Notes: a model not told the origin generated them from the sequence alone. DNA of 64,000 nucleotides from Mycobacterium sp. 050128 (GCF_036409155.1 NZ_JAZGLW010000001.1:2046001-2110000), one strand, 5' to 3'. Shown: positions 23,467 to 33,440, counted from the first letter of the stretch. Translations and numbers: made by a program.

Positions 23467-24857
23467 CGGGCTACGTTGCCGGCCAGGCCGAGAACCACGT
23501 CGGCCTGCTGGCCGACGTGTCGCTGTCGGCGGCGGTTGGCCAAGGCAGCACGCCACAGCATGCCCGGGCGCAGTAGCGCAGTGGCGGGGTCGACGAGCGC
23601 GGTCACTCTGAAGAATTGATCGACGGCGTCGGCGTCGTATTCGGCGGCGGTCAGCACCCGATCGACGTATGTGTTGAGCAGCCGGGTGAGCAACGATGGT
23701 GTGCCCTCGATTTCGGGTAGGCAGAGGTCGGGGCTGGCCGACAGTTCCCACGCCTGGCGGATCGGCACCGCCGCGGCCCGGAAGAATCGATGCGCCAAAT
23801 CCCTTGTGCCGCTGAGTAAGCAGTCACGCAGTGTCAGCGCCTCGAGGGCGGCTACCGTCATGCCCTGGCCGTAGATCGGGTTGAAGCTGCAGATCGCGTC
23901 GCCGATGACCAGCAGGCCCTGGGGGAATCGCCGCATCTTGTCGTAGCGGCGCCACCGGCTGGACGGCGTACGGTGCCGCGTGGGTTCTCCGATGGGGTCG
24001 GCGGCCTGAATCGCGGCCAGCAGGTGGGGCGGTGCGAAGTCCTCGACGAACTCGCACATCGATATCAGGTCGGGGTGCGGACCGTGACCCGCGAGGCCGG
24101 AAACGGTGAACATCCAGGTGTCGTTCTCCGAGTGCAGAATGCCCAGCGAGCGCGGCCGGCCCGGCACGGGGCCGACGACGAAGCCGAGTTCGTGCAGTGC
24201 ATCGGGTGCCATGCTCAACAACTGGCTCACATACGTCAGCTCGACCGTGACCTCGTCCTCGCGCGGTCGGTCATAGCCCATGCTGTCCAGCCACGCCGGG
24301 GTGCGGGCGCCCCGTCCGGTCGCGTCGACCACCAAATCGGCCCGCAGCGTGAGGTCTTCGCGGGTGCGACGGTCGACCACCCGTGCCCCGTTGACGCGAT
24401 GGTGGTCCGCTGTCGCGGTCAATTCCACGATGTCGTGCTCGTCGAGCAGCGTGACGTTAGGGATGGCGCGCAGCCGCGCGCGGACGTGATCCTCGAGGAA
24501 CGGCCGGGTGGCGAGATAGGCGGTGAACGAGGTGGCGCTGCCGTTGCGCATCATCAGGTGCCCGCCCACGTGGTAGTACAGCTGCGACAGATCCCGGCCG
24601 TCGACATAATGCGCGCCGTCGACGACCAGCTCGTCGAGGATGCCGGGGAAGAATTGCTCAAGGACCTGCGCGCCGCGAGGCAGCAGGCCGTGCAGGTGCT
24701 TGCCCTGCGGCACACCCCGGCGGGGTACGCCGATGTCGGGCAGCGGGTCGCGCTCCACCACCGTCACCACGTCGTAGAACTCGCTGAGCGACCGCGCGGC
24801 CAGCAGACCGGCCATGCTCGCTCCCAGTACCACCGCGTGAATACCGATCTTCGCCAT
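23463..24857 (-). CDS. FAD-dependent monooxygenase-like oxidoreductase
   Basis: The 464-residue flavoprotein has an N-terminal dinucleotide fold in which the usual GxGxxG reads GASMAG, the DATGRGARTPAWL segment, and the second FAD motif GDAICSFNPIYGQGM (~residues 310-325). This resembles aromatic-ring hydroxylase and geranylgeranyl-reductase-type flavoproteins. No substrate can be assigned. The gene is divergent from a large LuxR regulator 170 bases away, which could control it; this is inference. Confidence 0.8.
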   Translation of the reverse strand: MAKIGIHAVVLGASMAGLLAARSLSEFYDVVTVVERDPLPDIGVPRRGVPQGKHLHGLLPRGAQVLEQFFPGILDELVVDGAHYVDGRDLSQLYYHVGGHLMMRNGSATSFTAYLATRPFLEDHVRARLRAIPNVTLLDEHDIVELTATADHHRVNGARVVDRRTREDLTLRADLVVDATGRGARTPAWLDSMGYDRPREDEVTVELTYVSQLLSMAPDALHELGFVVGPVPGRPRSLGILHSENDTWMFTVSGLAGHGPHPDLISMCEFVEDFAPPHLLAAIQAADPIGEPTRHRTPSSRWRRYDKMRRFPQGLLVIGDAICSFNPIYGQGMTVAALEALTLRDCLLSGTRDLAHRFFRAAAVPIRQAWELSASPDLCLPEIEGTPSLLTRLLNTYVDRVLTAAEYDADAVDQFFRVTALVDPATALLRPGMLWRAALANRRRQRHVGQQADVVLGLAGNVAR

Positions 24858-25027
24858 AGCCCACCGCCTGTGCTGAGCGTTTATCTGACGAAAGCCATGC
24901 TGGTGGCCGCTGACCGGCGGCGGGAGCGTAGTCGACTACGCGACTGATACGTGTCCACTACACATCGGCTCACCGAAACGTCGGCAAAGCCGCCCATTCG
25001 ATGCTCCTGCACCGTTATAGTCGCCGA

Positions 25028-27649
25028 GTGATCGGCGCTGAGCCGCTGACCGGGCGCGACAGTGAATTGGGGATCATTCGCCGCGCCCTCAGCGCAGCAG
25101 GCAATCACTCGGGCGTGGTAGTCGCCGGAGCCGCTGGCGTGGGCAAGACTTGGCTGGCCCACGAGGCGCTGCGGCGGGCCGCGGCGGCGGGGGAGCGGAC
25201 GAAGTGGATCGTCGGTACCGACTCGGCGCATGCGCTGCCGCTGGGAGCGTTTATCGGCTCGCTGGGTGAAGCGATGTCGAACCCGTTGACCGATGTACAA
25301 CGGGTCATCAATTCGTTTGTCGCGCAACAGCGTCGAGGCAGGGTCGTAGTCGGGGTCGATGACGCGCACCTGCTGGACGGATTGTCTGCCCTCGTCGTTC
25401 ATCAGCTAGCGCAATCGGGCGGGGTCCGACTGGTGGTCACAATCCGCACCGGCAGCGACGAACCCGACGCGGTGACGGCGTTGTGGAAGGACGGGCTGCT
25501 GGAACGGCTTGATCTTGAACCGCTTTCGGCGGCGGCCACCCGCGAGGTCATCGAGAGCAGGCTGGACGGTCCCGTCGATGCGCGCAGCGCGGCCCGCTTC
25601 CAAAAGCTGACCGGCGGCAACGCCCTGTTCCTGCGGCAGCTGGTGGCCGACCAGGTGGCCGCCGGGCGGATGCGCAAAACCGCCGGGGTATGGATGTGGG
25701 ACGGTGATGTGGCGGTCTCGGCGAGCCTGTCCGACACGCTGCGCCGCCAGATGGGCCGCCTGAGCCCGGGTATGGCGATGGTGGTCGACACGTTGTCGCA
25801 ATGCGAGCCGCTGGCCATCGGCGTGCTCTGCGACTTGGTGGACCGCAGCGACGTGGCTGCCGCCGAGCGGATGGGCCTGGTGAGCATCGAACGCACCGCG
25901 GCCGGATTGACGGCCCGGCTCGCCCACCCGCTGTTCGGCGAGCTGCGCCGCGCGAGCGCCGGCGAGCTGTATCTCTCGGAAATCCGGGGTCGGCTCGCGA
26001 CGCGGTTGGCTGACGACGGTGACGCCGACATGCAGGCCACCGTGCGCCGCGCGCTGCTGCGGCTCGAGTCGGACCTCGATCCCGACCCCGGGCTATACCT
26101 GGAATCGGCGCGGCACGCCATGACGTTGCTTGATCTCGATCTGGCCGACCGGTTCGCCACCGCCGCCACGGCGGCCGGCGCGCCCGGTGCGGCCGAGGTG
26201 CGGGCGATGAACCTGGTGCTGCTTGGGCGCGGCGAGGCCGCCGAGGCGGCGTTGCGCGAGATGGCCTGCGACGACCAGCCCGGCTGCCACCACTGGGCGA
26301 CCGTGCGGGCGGCCAACCTGATCTGGTGGCTCGCCAGACCGCACGACGCGGCCCCGATTCTGGCCGGCCTGGCCGCGAACCCCGAGACGCCGGCGCAGCG
26401 GGCGGAGCGGTTGGCAGTGCAGGCGTGCCTGGACGCGGTGTCGGCGCGCTGCGAGATCGCGGTCGTAAACGCCCGGGCCGCATTGGATTTCCCGGAGCTA
26501 CCGGGGTTTCACGCGATGATGGCATCCCTGGCGTTGATCATGGCGATGGGCGCGCTCGGTCGGGTCGACGATCTCTCGGGTATCGCGGAGCAGGCCCTGC
26601 GGCGCGCGACGACGTCGTTTCAGGCGTCCCATATGCGATATTGGTTCGGCGCCGTCTATGGCCGCGCCTGCCGGCTGGTCGGACGGATCGATGAATTCGT
26701 CAGCATGGCAAAGAAACTGGCCGACTCGGCCCGCGAGATCCCCGGCCTGGCCTACGCGAACCTCTCCTTCCTGTTGGGCAACGCCGCGCTGGCCCGCGGT
26801 GCCGTCGCGGAGTCGGCCCGGTTGGTGCACGAAGCGGTTGCCGGAGTGCAAATACACTCCGTCACAACGGGATTACGGCCAGCGACTTATTTCGCGCTGG
26901 CCGAAGCCCACGCCAAGCTCGGACAAGCAGGCGAGGCCAATGAAGCGGTCGCAGCCGCGCGGTCGTGCGTGCCGCCGGACTTTCTGTTCATGCACACCGC
27001 GTTGGCGCTGGCCGACGGCTGGGCGATGGCGGCAAGCGGCCACCTGACCGAGGCCGTGGCAAGCGCACAGGAGGCGGCACGCCTGGCCCGCGATCGCGGC
27101 CAGCCCACCCATGAACTCGCCTGCATTCAGGCCGCGGCTCAATGGGGCGACGCCTCGCAGGCCGCGCGGGCACGCGAGCTGGCCGATGAGTTGGCGCTGC
27201 CGCTGGCCGCCGCCATCGGTGCACACGCGGTGGCCCTGCACGCTGGGGACGGTGAGGGCCTGCTCGCGGCCTCGGCGGCCTACCGTGAGATCGGTGACCG
27301 GGCCACTGCCGCCGACGCGGCAGCGCAGGCGTCCGTGGCGTTCGACGAAGGCCAGCACCATCGGCGCGGAATGTACGCCGCGGCGCTGGCCAGGGAGTTA
27401 GCCGATGAATGCGGTGGGCTGCAGACGCCGGCGCTGCGGACGCCGACGGGTATCAAACTCTCGGGCCGCCAGCGTGACGTCGTCGAGCTCGTGGTGGCCG
27501 GTCTGTCCAACCGGGACATCGCCGAGCAGCTGGTGATGTCCGTGCGCACCGTCGAGGGCCACGTGTACCGGGCTTGCCAGCGAGTGGGGGCCCAGTCGCG
27601 CGAGGAACTGGCGTCGATCATTCGATCGGGACCCTGCGGACGAGGCTGA
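25028..27649 (+). CDS. large ATP-binding LuxR-family regulator (LAL type)
   Basis: The ~873-residue regulator has an N-terminal STAND-like ATPase with Walker A GAAGVGKTW and Walker B VVVGVDDAHLL, a long helical-repeat middle part, and a C-terminal LuxR helix-turn-helix (LSGRQRDVVELVVAGLSNRDIAEQL). Such proteins bind nucleotides and an inducer before activating transcription. GTG at 25028 fits the MIGAEPLTGRDSEL start; ATG at 25001 would add nine residues. It is divergent from the flavin monooxygenase, its likeliest target. The inducer is unknown. Confidence 0.88.
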   Translation: MIGAEPLTGRDSELGIIRRALSAAGNHSGVVVAGAAGVGKTWLAHEALRRAAAAGERTKWIVGTDSAHALPLGAFIGSLGEAMSNPLTDVQRVINSFVAQQRRGRVVVGVDDAHLLDGLSALVVHQLAQSGGVRLVVTIRTGSDEPDAVTALWKDGLLERLDLEPLSAAATREVIESRLDGPVDARSAARFQKLTGGNALFLRQLVADQVAAGRMRKTAGVWMWDGDVAVSASLSDTLRRQMGRLSPGMAMVVDTLSQCEPLAIGVLCDLVDRSDVAAAERMGLVSIERTAAGLTARLAHPLFGELRRASAGELYLSEIRGRLATRLADDGDADMQATVRRALLRLESDLDPDPGLYLESARHAMTLLDLDLADRFATAATAAGAPGAAEVRAMNLVLLGRGEAAEAALREMACDDQPGCHHWATVRAANLIWWLARPHDAAPILAGLAANPETPAQRAERLAVQACLDAVSARCEIAVVNARAALDFPELPGFHAMMASLALIMAMGALGRVDDLSGIAEQALRRATTSFQASHMRYWFGAVYGRACRLVGRIDEFVSMAKKLADSAREIPGLAYANLSFLLGNAALARGAVAESARLVHEAVAGVQIHSVTTGLRPATYFALAEAHAKLGQAGEANEAVAAARSCVPPDFLFMHTALALADGWAMAASGHLTEAVASAQEAARLARDRGQPTHELACIQAAAQWGDASQAARARELADELALPLAAAIGAHAVALHAGDGEGLLAASAAYREIGDRATAADAAAQASVAFDEGQHHRRGMYAAALARELADECGGLQTPALRTPTGIKLSGRQRDVVELVVAGLSNRDIAEQLVMSVRTVEGHVYRACQRVGAQSREELASIIRSGPCGRG

Positions 27650-27781
27650 CACAGCGCTGCCCGCAGCGCTGAAATCGCTTCACTCGACGACGATTTCCCG
27701 CTGGCCATGCCGTTCACGGTCGTGGCCTCAAAGCCCATTGGCGCCCACATCTAGCCTGGGGGCGACGACGCCGACGTACGT

Positions 27782-29023
27782 CTAGAGGCCCAGCAGCCGC
27801 GCCGACCCCCACAGCGCTAGCACCGACACCACCAGAGCCGGGGGTACCGTGCACAGGCCCAGCCGGGTGTATTCGCCGACACCGGCTTCGACGTCGTGCT
27901 GGCGAAGCACGCGCCGCCACAGCAGGTTTGACAGCGAACCGACGTAGGTCAGGTTCGGCCCGATGTTGACCCCGATCAGCACCGCCAGGACCGCGACCGG
28001 GCCGCCGGGGGCGACCAGCGGCAGCAGCACCAGCGTGGCCGGCAGATTGTTGACGACGTTGGCCAGCACGGCGGCCACCGCGGCGATGCCAAGCAACGCC
28101 GGCAGCCCCGACCCGTGCGGCAGCACGGCGGACATCACGCGGTCCATCCCGTTCAGCGTGACCGCCTGCACCACGACGCCCAGCGCCAGCACGAACACCA
28201 GAAACGAAACCTGGGCCGAGCGAAGGATTTCCATCACGGTGGTGTGCCGGTGGCGCAGGCTGCGCACCGCGAGCACCGAGGCGCCGGCCAGTGCCACCCA
28301 CGCGGGGGGCACGCCCAGCGGCTCGGAGAAGGCGAACCCGGCCAGGGTCAGCGCCACCACCACCAACACGAACACCGGCGGCCGTGGTGCCGGCCCGAGT
28401 TGGTCCGGGTCGGGCGCGACACGCAGGTCGCGGGCGAAGAAGCCGCGGAAGACCAGGTACAGCGTGGCGATGGTGGCCAGCCACGGCAGCGCCATCGCAA
28501 GGGTGAACTTGGTGAAGGAGACGTTCGCGACGTGAAACGCCAGCAGGTTGGTCAGGTTGGACACCGGCAGCAGCAGCGAGGCGCCGTTGGCGAGGTGGGC
28601 GGTGGCATAGGCGTAGGGGCGCAAGGGAGTTCGCAACCGGCGCACGGCGGCCAGCACCACCGGGGTCAGCAATACCACGGTGGCGTCCAGGCTCAGGACG
28701 GCGGTGATGGTGGCGGCGATGACGAACACCTGCCGCAGCAGTCCGTGCGAGCCGCGCGGCGTTCGGGCGATCGCGGCGCCCGCGGCCTCGAACAGGCCTT
28801 CGTCGTCACACAGCTTGGCCAGCACCAGCACCGCGCCCAGGAACGCGACCACCCCTGACAAGTCGGCGACCTGGCGGGCCGCCTGGTGGACCGAAATCGC
28901 GCCGATCGCAACCGCGATGAGCGCAGCGGGAACCGCGGCCAGTGCCTCGGACCATCCTCGCGGGCGCGCGACGGCGAACCCCAGTACCACGGCAAGCAGC
29001 AGCAACGCAACGGTTAAAGCCAA
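27782..29023 (-). CDS. ArsB/NhaD-family membrane transporter
   Basis: The 413-residue integral membrane protein has about 10-12 hydrophobic helices and the ion-transporter features LDATVVLLTPVVLA and NVVNNLPATLVLLPL, a duplicated half-motif typical of the ArsB/NhaD superfamily. The place matches Rv3578 (annotated arsB2). No arsR or arsC lies nearby, so arsenite as the substrate is only a family guess. It is 3 bases downstream of the metallo-beta-lactamase-fold gene, probably co-transcribed. Confidence 0.88.
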   Translation of the reverse strand: MALTVALLLLAVVLGFAVARPRGWSEALAAVPAALIAVAIGAISVHQAARQVADLSGVVAFLGAVLVLAKLCDDEGLFEAAGAAIARTPRGSHGLLRQVFVIAATITAVLSLDATVVLLTPVVLAAVRRLRTPLRPYAYATAHLANGASLLLPVSNLTNLLAFHVANVSFTKFTLAMALPWLATIATLYLVFRGFFARDLRVAPDPDQLGPAPRPPVFVLVVVALTLAGFAFSEPLGVPPAWVALAGASVLAVRSLRHRHTTVMEILRSAQVSFLVFVLALGVVVQAVTLNGMDRVMSAVLPHGSGLPALLGIAAVAAVLANVVNNLPATLVLLPLVAPGGPVAVLAVLIGVNIGPNLTYVGSLSNLLWRRVLRQHDVEAGVGEYTRLGLCTVPPALVVSVLALWGSARLLGL

Positions 29024-29026
29024 GGC

Positions 29027-29947
29027 CTATACCATCCAAGGGTTTTCGCGTCGCCACACCGTCGGCATGTGCAATGCGACACCGTCGCGGGTGGCCAGCT
29101 CATCGAGCACCTGGATGGAGACGTCCAGGTCGTCACCCGCATATGGCAAGGCCCGCAACGGCTTCGACAGCGGACGGAAGAAGTCGTCCCAGTGGATCAG
29201 GATCACCCGGCGCGCGCCCACCGCCTGCACCGTCTCGGCCCAGTAGTCGAGCAGGTAGGACCGCGGCTGCAGACCCAGCTGGCCGACCGATAGGTAGACG
29301 GCCTCGGCGCGCTGTCCGGCCAGCGCGCCTTTGACGAAGCCGGCGCTGCCCTGAATCAGCAGTCGCTTGTCCGACGGCAGATGGTGGATCAGCGTCGACC
29401 ACGACTCGCCGCAGCGGTAGGCCGACGCCTTCACCGGCGGCACCAGGGGCGCGTCGATCACGCCGGGGAACCGGTCGGGCGGGCAATGGTGTGACTCGAT
29501 GAGCGTGATGTCGAAGGCGCCCAACCGGATTGGTTCGCCCGGCACCGCGACGATCATGCGGTTCTCCGGCAGGCCGTAGCCGCGCCCGACATTGGCCGCG
29601 GACTCACCACCGACCAGCTGTGCTCCGGTCCGGTCGGCGACCAGTGCGGAATCCATCACGTGGTCGATGTGGGTGTGCACGGGTATGACAGCCGCCAGCC
29701 GCGACACCTTCGCGCGGGCCAGGCAGCCGTCCACCCGCACCGGCGACGGCGACAGCCTGCCGGCCGCGACCTGCGCCAGGCTCGGGCGCGAGAAATAGCC
29801 GTCGGTCATCAGTGCCGACGAGCCGTCGTCAATCAGCAGCGTTGCCACACCCATCCAGGTCGCCGAGAGGCCATTGGCGTCGGCAGCGGGCGCGTCGAAT
29901 CGATCCAAATAGCGCGCGATGTCGGGGCGACCGAGCTTGAGCCGCAT
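29027..29947 (-). CDS. metallo-beta-lactamase-fold hydrolase (Rv3577-like)
   Basis: The 306-residue protein of the metal-dependent hydrolase superfamily has the metal motif HTHIDH (HxHxDH, ~residue 97) and further candidate ligands in ESHHCPPDRF and LIHWDDF near the C terminus. No signal peptide is evident. The ATG overlaps the pxpA stop by one base and arsB follows after 3 bases, implying one transcript. The substrate is unknown. Confidence 0.85.
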   Translation of the reverse strand: MRLKLGRPDIARYLDRFDAPAADANGLSATWMGVATLLIDDGSSALMTDGYFSRPSLAQVAAGRLSPSPVRVDGCLARAKVSRLAAVIPVHTHIDHVMDSALVADRTGAQLVGGESAANVGRGYGLPENRMIVAVPGEPIRLGAFDITLIESHHCPPDRFPGVIDAPLVPPVKASAYRCGESWSTLIHHLPSDKRLLIQGSAGFVKGALAGQRAEAVYLSVGQLGLQPRSYLLDYWAETVQAVGARRVILIHWDDFFRPLSKPLRALPYAGDDLDVSIQVLDELATRDGVALHMPTVWRRENPWMV

Positions 29948-30705
29948 CAGCAGAACGGCCTGATGTCGATGCCCGCGGCCTGGAGCTGGTCGCGCACCAC
30001 GGTGGCGATCTGCACCGCGCCGGGTGAATCACCGTGCACGCAAACCGATTCCATGCTCACCGAAACCTGGGAGCCGTCCACGGCGGTGACCTGCCCGGAG
30101 GACACCATCGCCACCACGCGCTGCGCGATCGCCGCCGGGTCGTCCAGCACCGCGCCGGCCTCTCGGCGCGAAACCAGTTGGCCGTCCGGCCGGTAGGCCC
30201 GATCGGCGAAAGCCTCCGCGACGGTGTGCAATCCGACGCGGGCGGCCTCTTCGAAGAACGCCGAGCCGGCCATGCCCAGCACCGGCAGCGTGGCGTCGGC
30301 CAGACATATCGCCGATGCGACGGCGGCGGCCTGCTCGTGGTTGGTCACGATGGTGTTGTACAGCGCGCCATGGGGTTTGACGTAGGAAACCGTCGAGCCC
30401 GCCGCGCGGGTGATCGCCTGCAAAGCGCCGATCTGATACACCACGTCGGCGACGAGATCCTCGACGGCGACATCGATGAACCGCCGGCCGAACCCGGCCA
30501 GGTCGCGGTAACTGACTTGAGCTCCGATGCGTACGCCACGCTCGGCGGCCGATCTGCACACCCGCAACAGGCTGGCGGGATCGCCGGCGTGGAAACCGCA
30601 CGCGACGTTGGCGCTCGTGACGATTCCGAGCATGGCGTCGTCATCGCCCAGGCTCCAGACGCCAAAGCCCTCACCCAAGTCGGCGTTCAGGTCGATAGCG
30701 GCCAC
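29947..30705 (-). CDS. pxpA: 5-oxoprolinase subunit A (LamB/YcsF family)
   Basis: The 252-residue LamB/YcsF protein has diagnostic DLNADLGEGFG at the N terminus, ACGFHAGDP, and YVKPHGALYN. In bacteria PxpA works with PxpB and PxpC to open 5-oxoproline with ATP. No pxpB or pxpC lies in the window, so partners must be elsewhere or the role differs. The stop overlaps the next gene's start. The gene lies 66 bases downstream of the metal ABC permease, same strand. Confidence 0.93.
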   Translation of the reverse strand: MAAIDLNADLGEGFGVWSLGDDDAMLGIVTSANVACGFHAGDPASLLRVCRSAAERGVRIGAQVSYRDLAGFGRRFIDVAVEDLVADVVYQIGALQAITRAAGSTVSYVKPHGALYNTIVTNHEQAAAVASAICLADATLPVLGMAGSAFFEEAARVGLHTVAEAFADRAYRPDGQLVSRREAGAVLDDPAAIAQRVVAMVSSGQVTAVDGSQVSVSMESVCVHGDSPGAVQIATVVRDQLQAAGIDIRPFC

Positions 30706-30771
30706 CTGCCTAGCTTATTGCGGGATCCTGGCTGCCTAGCCACCTTCGCCGCGGACTGGACGCGCGCGAGC

Positions 30772-31632
30772 CTAAGTGCCGGCCTCGCGCCGTCGTCCCA
30801 GCAGCCAGCAAGATAGATAAATCAGAAACGAGATCGTTGCAACGAACACCGACACCGGGACGCCGGGCGCCAGCGACAGCACGAGGCCTCCCACCGCGGC
30901 GACCTCGGCGAAGACCACCGACGCCAGGATCGCCACCGCCGGCGAGGCGACCACCCGGGCGGCCGCGGCCGCGGGCGTGATCAGCAACGACATCACCAGC
31001 AGCGCGCCGACGATCTGCACGGCCTGAGCGGCCACCACGCCGACCAGCGCGGCGAACACGATGCCCAGCGCCCGCACCGGCACCCCGCGGGCCGCCGCGA
31101 CGTCGGGATCGACCGTGGCGAACAACAGCGGCCGGTAGCAGGCCGTCAGGACCCCGATGACCAGCAGGCACACCAGCGCGAGCGTCGCCAGTCCGGTGTA
31201 GCCCACCCCGACGATCTGACCGGTGAGCAACGCGAAGCTCGTCGTCGTGCGTCCGGGATAGAGGTAGATGAACAGGACCGCCAGGCCCAGCCCAAACGCC
31301 AGCACCACCCCGGTCACCGAATCGCGTTCCCGGGCCCGCTGCCCGAGAACACCGAACAGCGCGGCCGCCACGGCACTGCCGATCAGCGCGCCCAGGCCCA
31401 CCTGGAACCCGACCAGCAATGCGAAAGCGGCTCCGGTCAGCGACAACTCGCTGGATCCGTGCACGGCGAACGACATCTGCCGCATCACGATGAACGGGCC
31501 GATCAGCCCGGCGACCAGGCCCAGCAGCGCGGCGGCCAGCAGCGCCTGCTGGACGAAGTCGTGGCTGAGCAGTGCAGCCGTGATGTCAAACGAGAACAGA
31601 TGATCCAGCACACCGGAGAGCTGGTTGTTCAT
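30772..31632 (-). CDS. metal ABC transporter permease (ZnuB-like)
   Basis: The 286-residue membrane protein of the ABC-3 family (ZnuB/MntB type) has about eight hydrophobic helices and the conserved MRQMSFAVHGSSELSLTGAA segment, followed by an inner EAA-like region around VDPDVAAARGVPV. It imports zinc or a related divalent metal with the two genes upstream. The start overlaps the ATPase stop by 4 bases. Confidence 0.92.
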   Translation of the reverse strand: MNNQLSGVLDHLFSFDITAALLSHDFVQQALLAAALLGLVAGLIGPFIVMRQMSFAVHGSSELSLTGAAFALLVGFQVGLGALIGSAVAAALFGVLGQRARERDSVTGVVLAFGLGLAVLFIYLYPGRTTTSFALLTGQIVGVGYTGLATLALVCLLVIGVLTACYRPLLFATVDPDVAAARGVPVRALGIVFAALVGVVAAQAVQIVGALLVMSLLITPAAAAARVVASPAVAILASVVFAEVAAVGGLVLSLAPGVPVSVFVATISFLIYLSCWLLGRRREAGT

Positions 31633-32465
31633 AACGCGTGCCCGCTGTCGTCTCCGATCACCACGTAGCGGCCGTTGACCTTCACCACCTGGATGTCCGC
31701 CCGGTACAACGTCGACAGCGTTTCGGTGTTCATCACCTGCTCGACGGTGCCGATCCGGAAGCGGCCGTCGACCAGGTACAGCACCCGGTCGACGTACGGC
31801 ACGATCGTGTTGATCTCGTGGGTCACCACCATGACCGTGGTGTCGGACTCCCGGCGGCGGCGGTCGATCAGCGCCGCGACCAGCTTGGCGTTGGCCGGGT
31901 CCAGAGCCAACAGCGGCTCGTCACACAGCAGCACCATCGGATCGCTGGCCAAGGCCTGGGCGATGCGCACGCGCTGCAACTCCCCGCCCGACATCAGCCC
32001 GACCCGGACGTCGGCCAGCGACTCGCCGTTCACCTGGGCCAGCGCTTGCCGCACGGCCAGCTTCCGCCGGCTGCGCTCGGTCGAACGCAGCGGCATGACA
32101 CCCCAGCGGTTCCCGTCGATGCCCAGCCGCACCAGGTCGCGCCCGACCAGCATCACCTCCCGGTCGATCGGGCGGTGTTGGGGCACATAGCCGATGGCTC
32201 CGCTGCCCGAGGTGACCTCTTTGCCGTCGACGTACGCGACGCCGGCGCTCAGCAGGAGTTGTCCGAGCAACACCTTGAGCAGCGAGGTCTTGCCGGTGCC
32301 GTTGGGGCCGAGCACCGCGATGAACTCCCCCGGCGACACCGACAGGTCGAGGCCGTCCCACAGCACGCGGTCGCCGAATGCCAGCCGAGCCCCGGTCAGC
32401 GAGACGGCGGGTGGCCGTTGGCCGGCCGTCTCGAGCGCTTGGTCAATTACCGGCACTGGCCTCAC
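31629..32465 (-). CDS. metal ABC transporter ATP-binding protein (ZnuC-like)
   Basis: The 278-residue ABC ATPase has Walker A GPNGTGKTS, signature LMSGGELQR, Walker B MVLLCDEPLLALD and switch His in VVTHEIN. Its start overlaps the substrate-binding protein gene by 23 bases and its end overlaps the permease gene by 4. The three form one operon behind a Zur-like box, which supports zinc as the cargo. Confidence 0.93.
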   Translation of the reverse strand: MRPVPVIDQALETAGQRPPAVSLTGARLAFGDRVLWDGLDLSVSPGEFIAVLGPNGTGKTSLLKVLLGQLLLSAGVAYVDGKEVTSGSGAIGYVPQHRPIDREVMLVGRDLVRLGIDGNRWGVMPLRSTERSRRKLAVRQALAQVNGESLADVRVGLMSGGELQRVRIAQALASDPMVLLCDEPLLALDPANAKLVAALIDRRRRESDTTVMVVTHEINTIVPYVDRVLYLVDGRFRIGTVEQVMNTETLSTLYRADIQVVKVNGRYVVIGDDSGHAL

Positions 32466-33372
32466 CCGATCGCAGCGCGGCCTGCAATTGGTCGACGGTT
32501 TTGCGCTGCCAGGTCAGGTAGTCGGCGCCGTCGGGCAGCGTCTCGGTCACCAGCGTGACGGGAACGCCCGCTCGACGCGCCGCATCCTGCAGGCCGTTGA
32601 TCGCGGGCGTGGCGGTCTGGGGGTTGACCAGCACTGCCGCGACTTGGTGGCGGTTGACCAGGTCGAGGACGAACGCCATGTCGGCCGGCGACGGATCGGT
32701 CCCGTTCTCGTTGGCGGACATGAAACTTTCGGGGGTGCGATCCACCAGGCCGGTGGCCTTCAGCAGGTAGTACGCCACCGGTTCGGTCGCGACGACGGAG
32801 GCGTTGGGGAACGTGTTGGCGAGGGTGCGTTCCGACGCGGCAATGTTGTCGACGTCGCGGCCGAACCCGGCGGCGTTGGCCCGATAGTCGGCGGCATTGT
32901 CCGGGTCGATGGCTGCGAGGCGGTCGGCGATGGTGTTGGCAACGGTCTTGGCCACGCCAAGGTCGTAGAAAACGTGCTCGTTGGGCGGATTTCCGTGGTC
33001 CGCCTTCGGCGCGAACGCGTAGGCATCCACCGACTTGATGTCCGGATGGCCGCTGAGCACCTGCGTCGCCCAGGGGTCGTAGCCACCGCCGTTGTAGACC
33101 ATCAATCCGGCGTCCAGGATGGCGGCGGCGTCAGAGGCGCTGGCCTGATAGGTGTGGGGATCGATAGTGGCGCCGGACAGGATCGACTTCACGTTGACGT
33201 GGCGTCCGGCGACCGCATGGGCGACGCTGCCCCACACATCGGTGGAGGCCACCACGGTGGCCCCCTTCGAGTGCGGGGAACCGGCGCCGCCGCAGCCGGT
33301 GATCGCCGTCGCTCCGATCACGCAGGCGGCCAACGCCGTCAGGATGCGCGTGCGCCCGTTAACTTGTCCCAT
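32443..33372 (-). CDS. metal ABC transporter substrate-binding lipoprotein (ZnuA-like)
   Basis: The 309-residue lipoprotein has lipobox ITGC (Cys27) and a cluster A-I metal-binding fold. Candidate ligands are His73 (IDPHTY), His133 (NEHVFYD), Glu197 (ATEPVAYYLL) and an Asp in the C-terminal LPDG. The third position is Glu where classical ZnuA has His, a pattern like manganese-binding PsaA/MntC. There is no His-rich loop. A Zur-like palindrome lies ~70 bases upstream, favouring zinc; the metal is therefore not settled by sequence. Confidence 0.9.
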   Translation of the reverse strand: MGQVNGRTRILTALAACVIGATAITGCGGAGSPHSKGATVVASTDVWGSVAHAVAGRHVNVKSILSGATIDPHTYQASASDAAAILDAGLMVYNGGGYDPWATQVLSGHPDIKSVDAYAFAPKADHGNPPNEHVFYDLGVAKTVANTIADRLAAIDPDNAADYRANAAGFGRDVDNIAASERTLANTFPNASVVATEPVAYYLLKATGLVDRTPESFMSANENGTDPSPADMAFVLDLVNRHQVAAVLVNPQTATPAINGLQDAARRAGVPVTLVTETLPDGADYLTWQRKTVDQLQAALRSGEASAGN

Positions 33373-33440
33373 TTCGTCCCATCAGCGCTGCCCGGGGGCG
33401 TGAAATTCCGGTGGCGGTCCGGTCTGCCGAGTCATAATAC

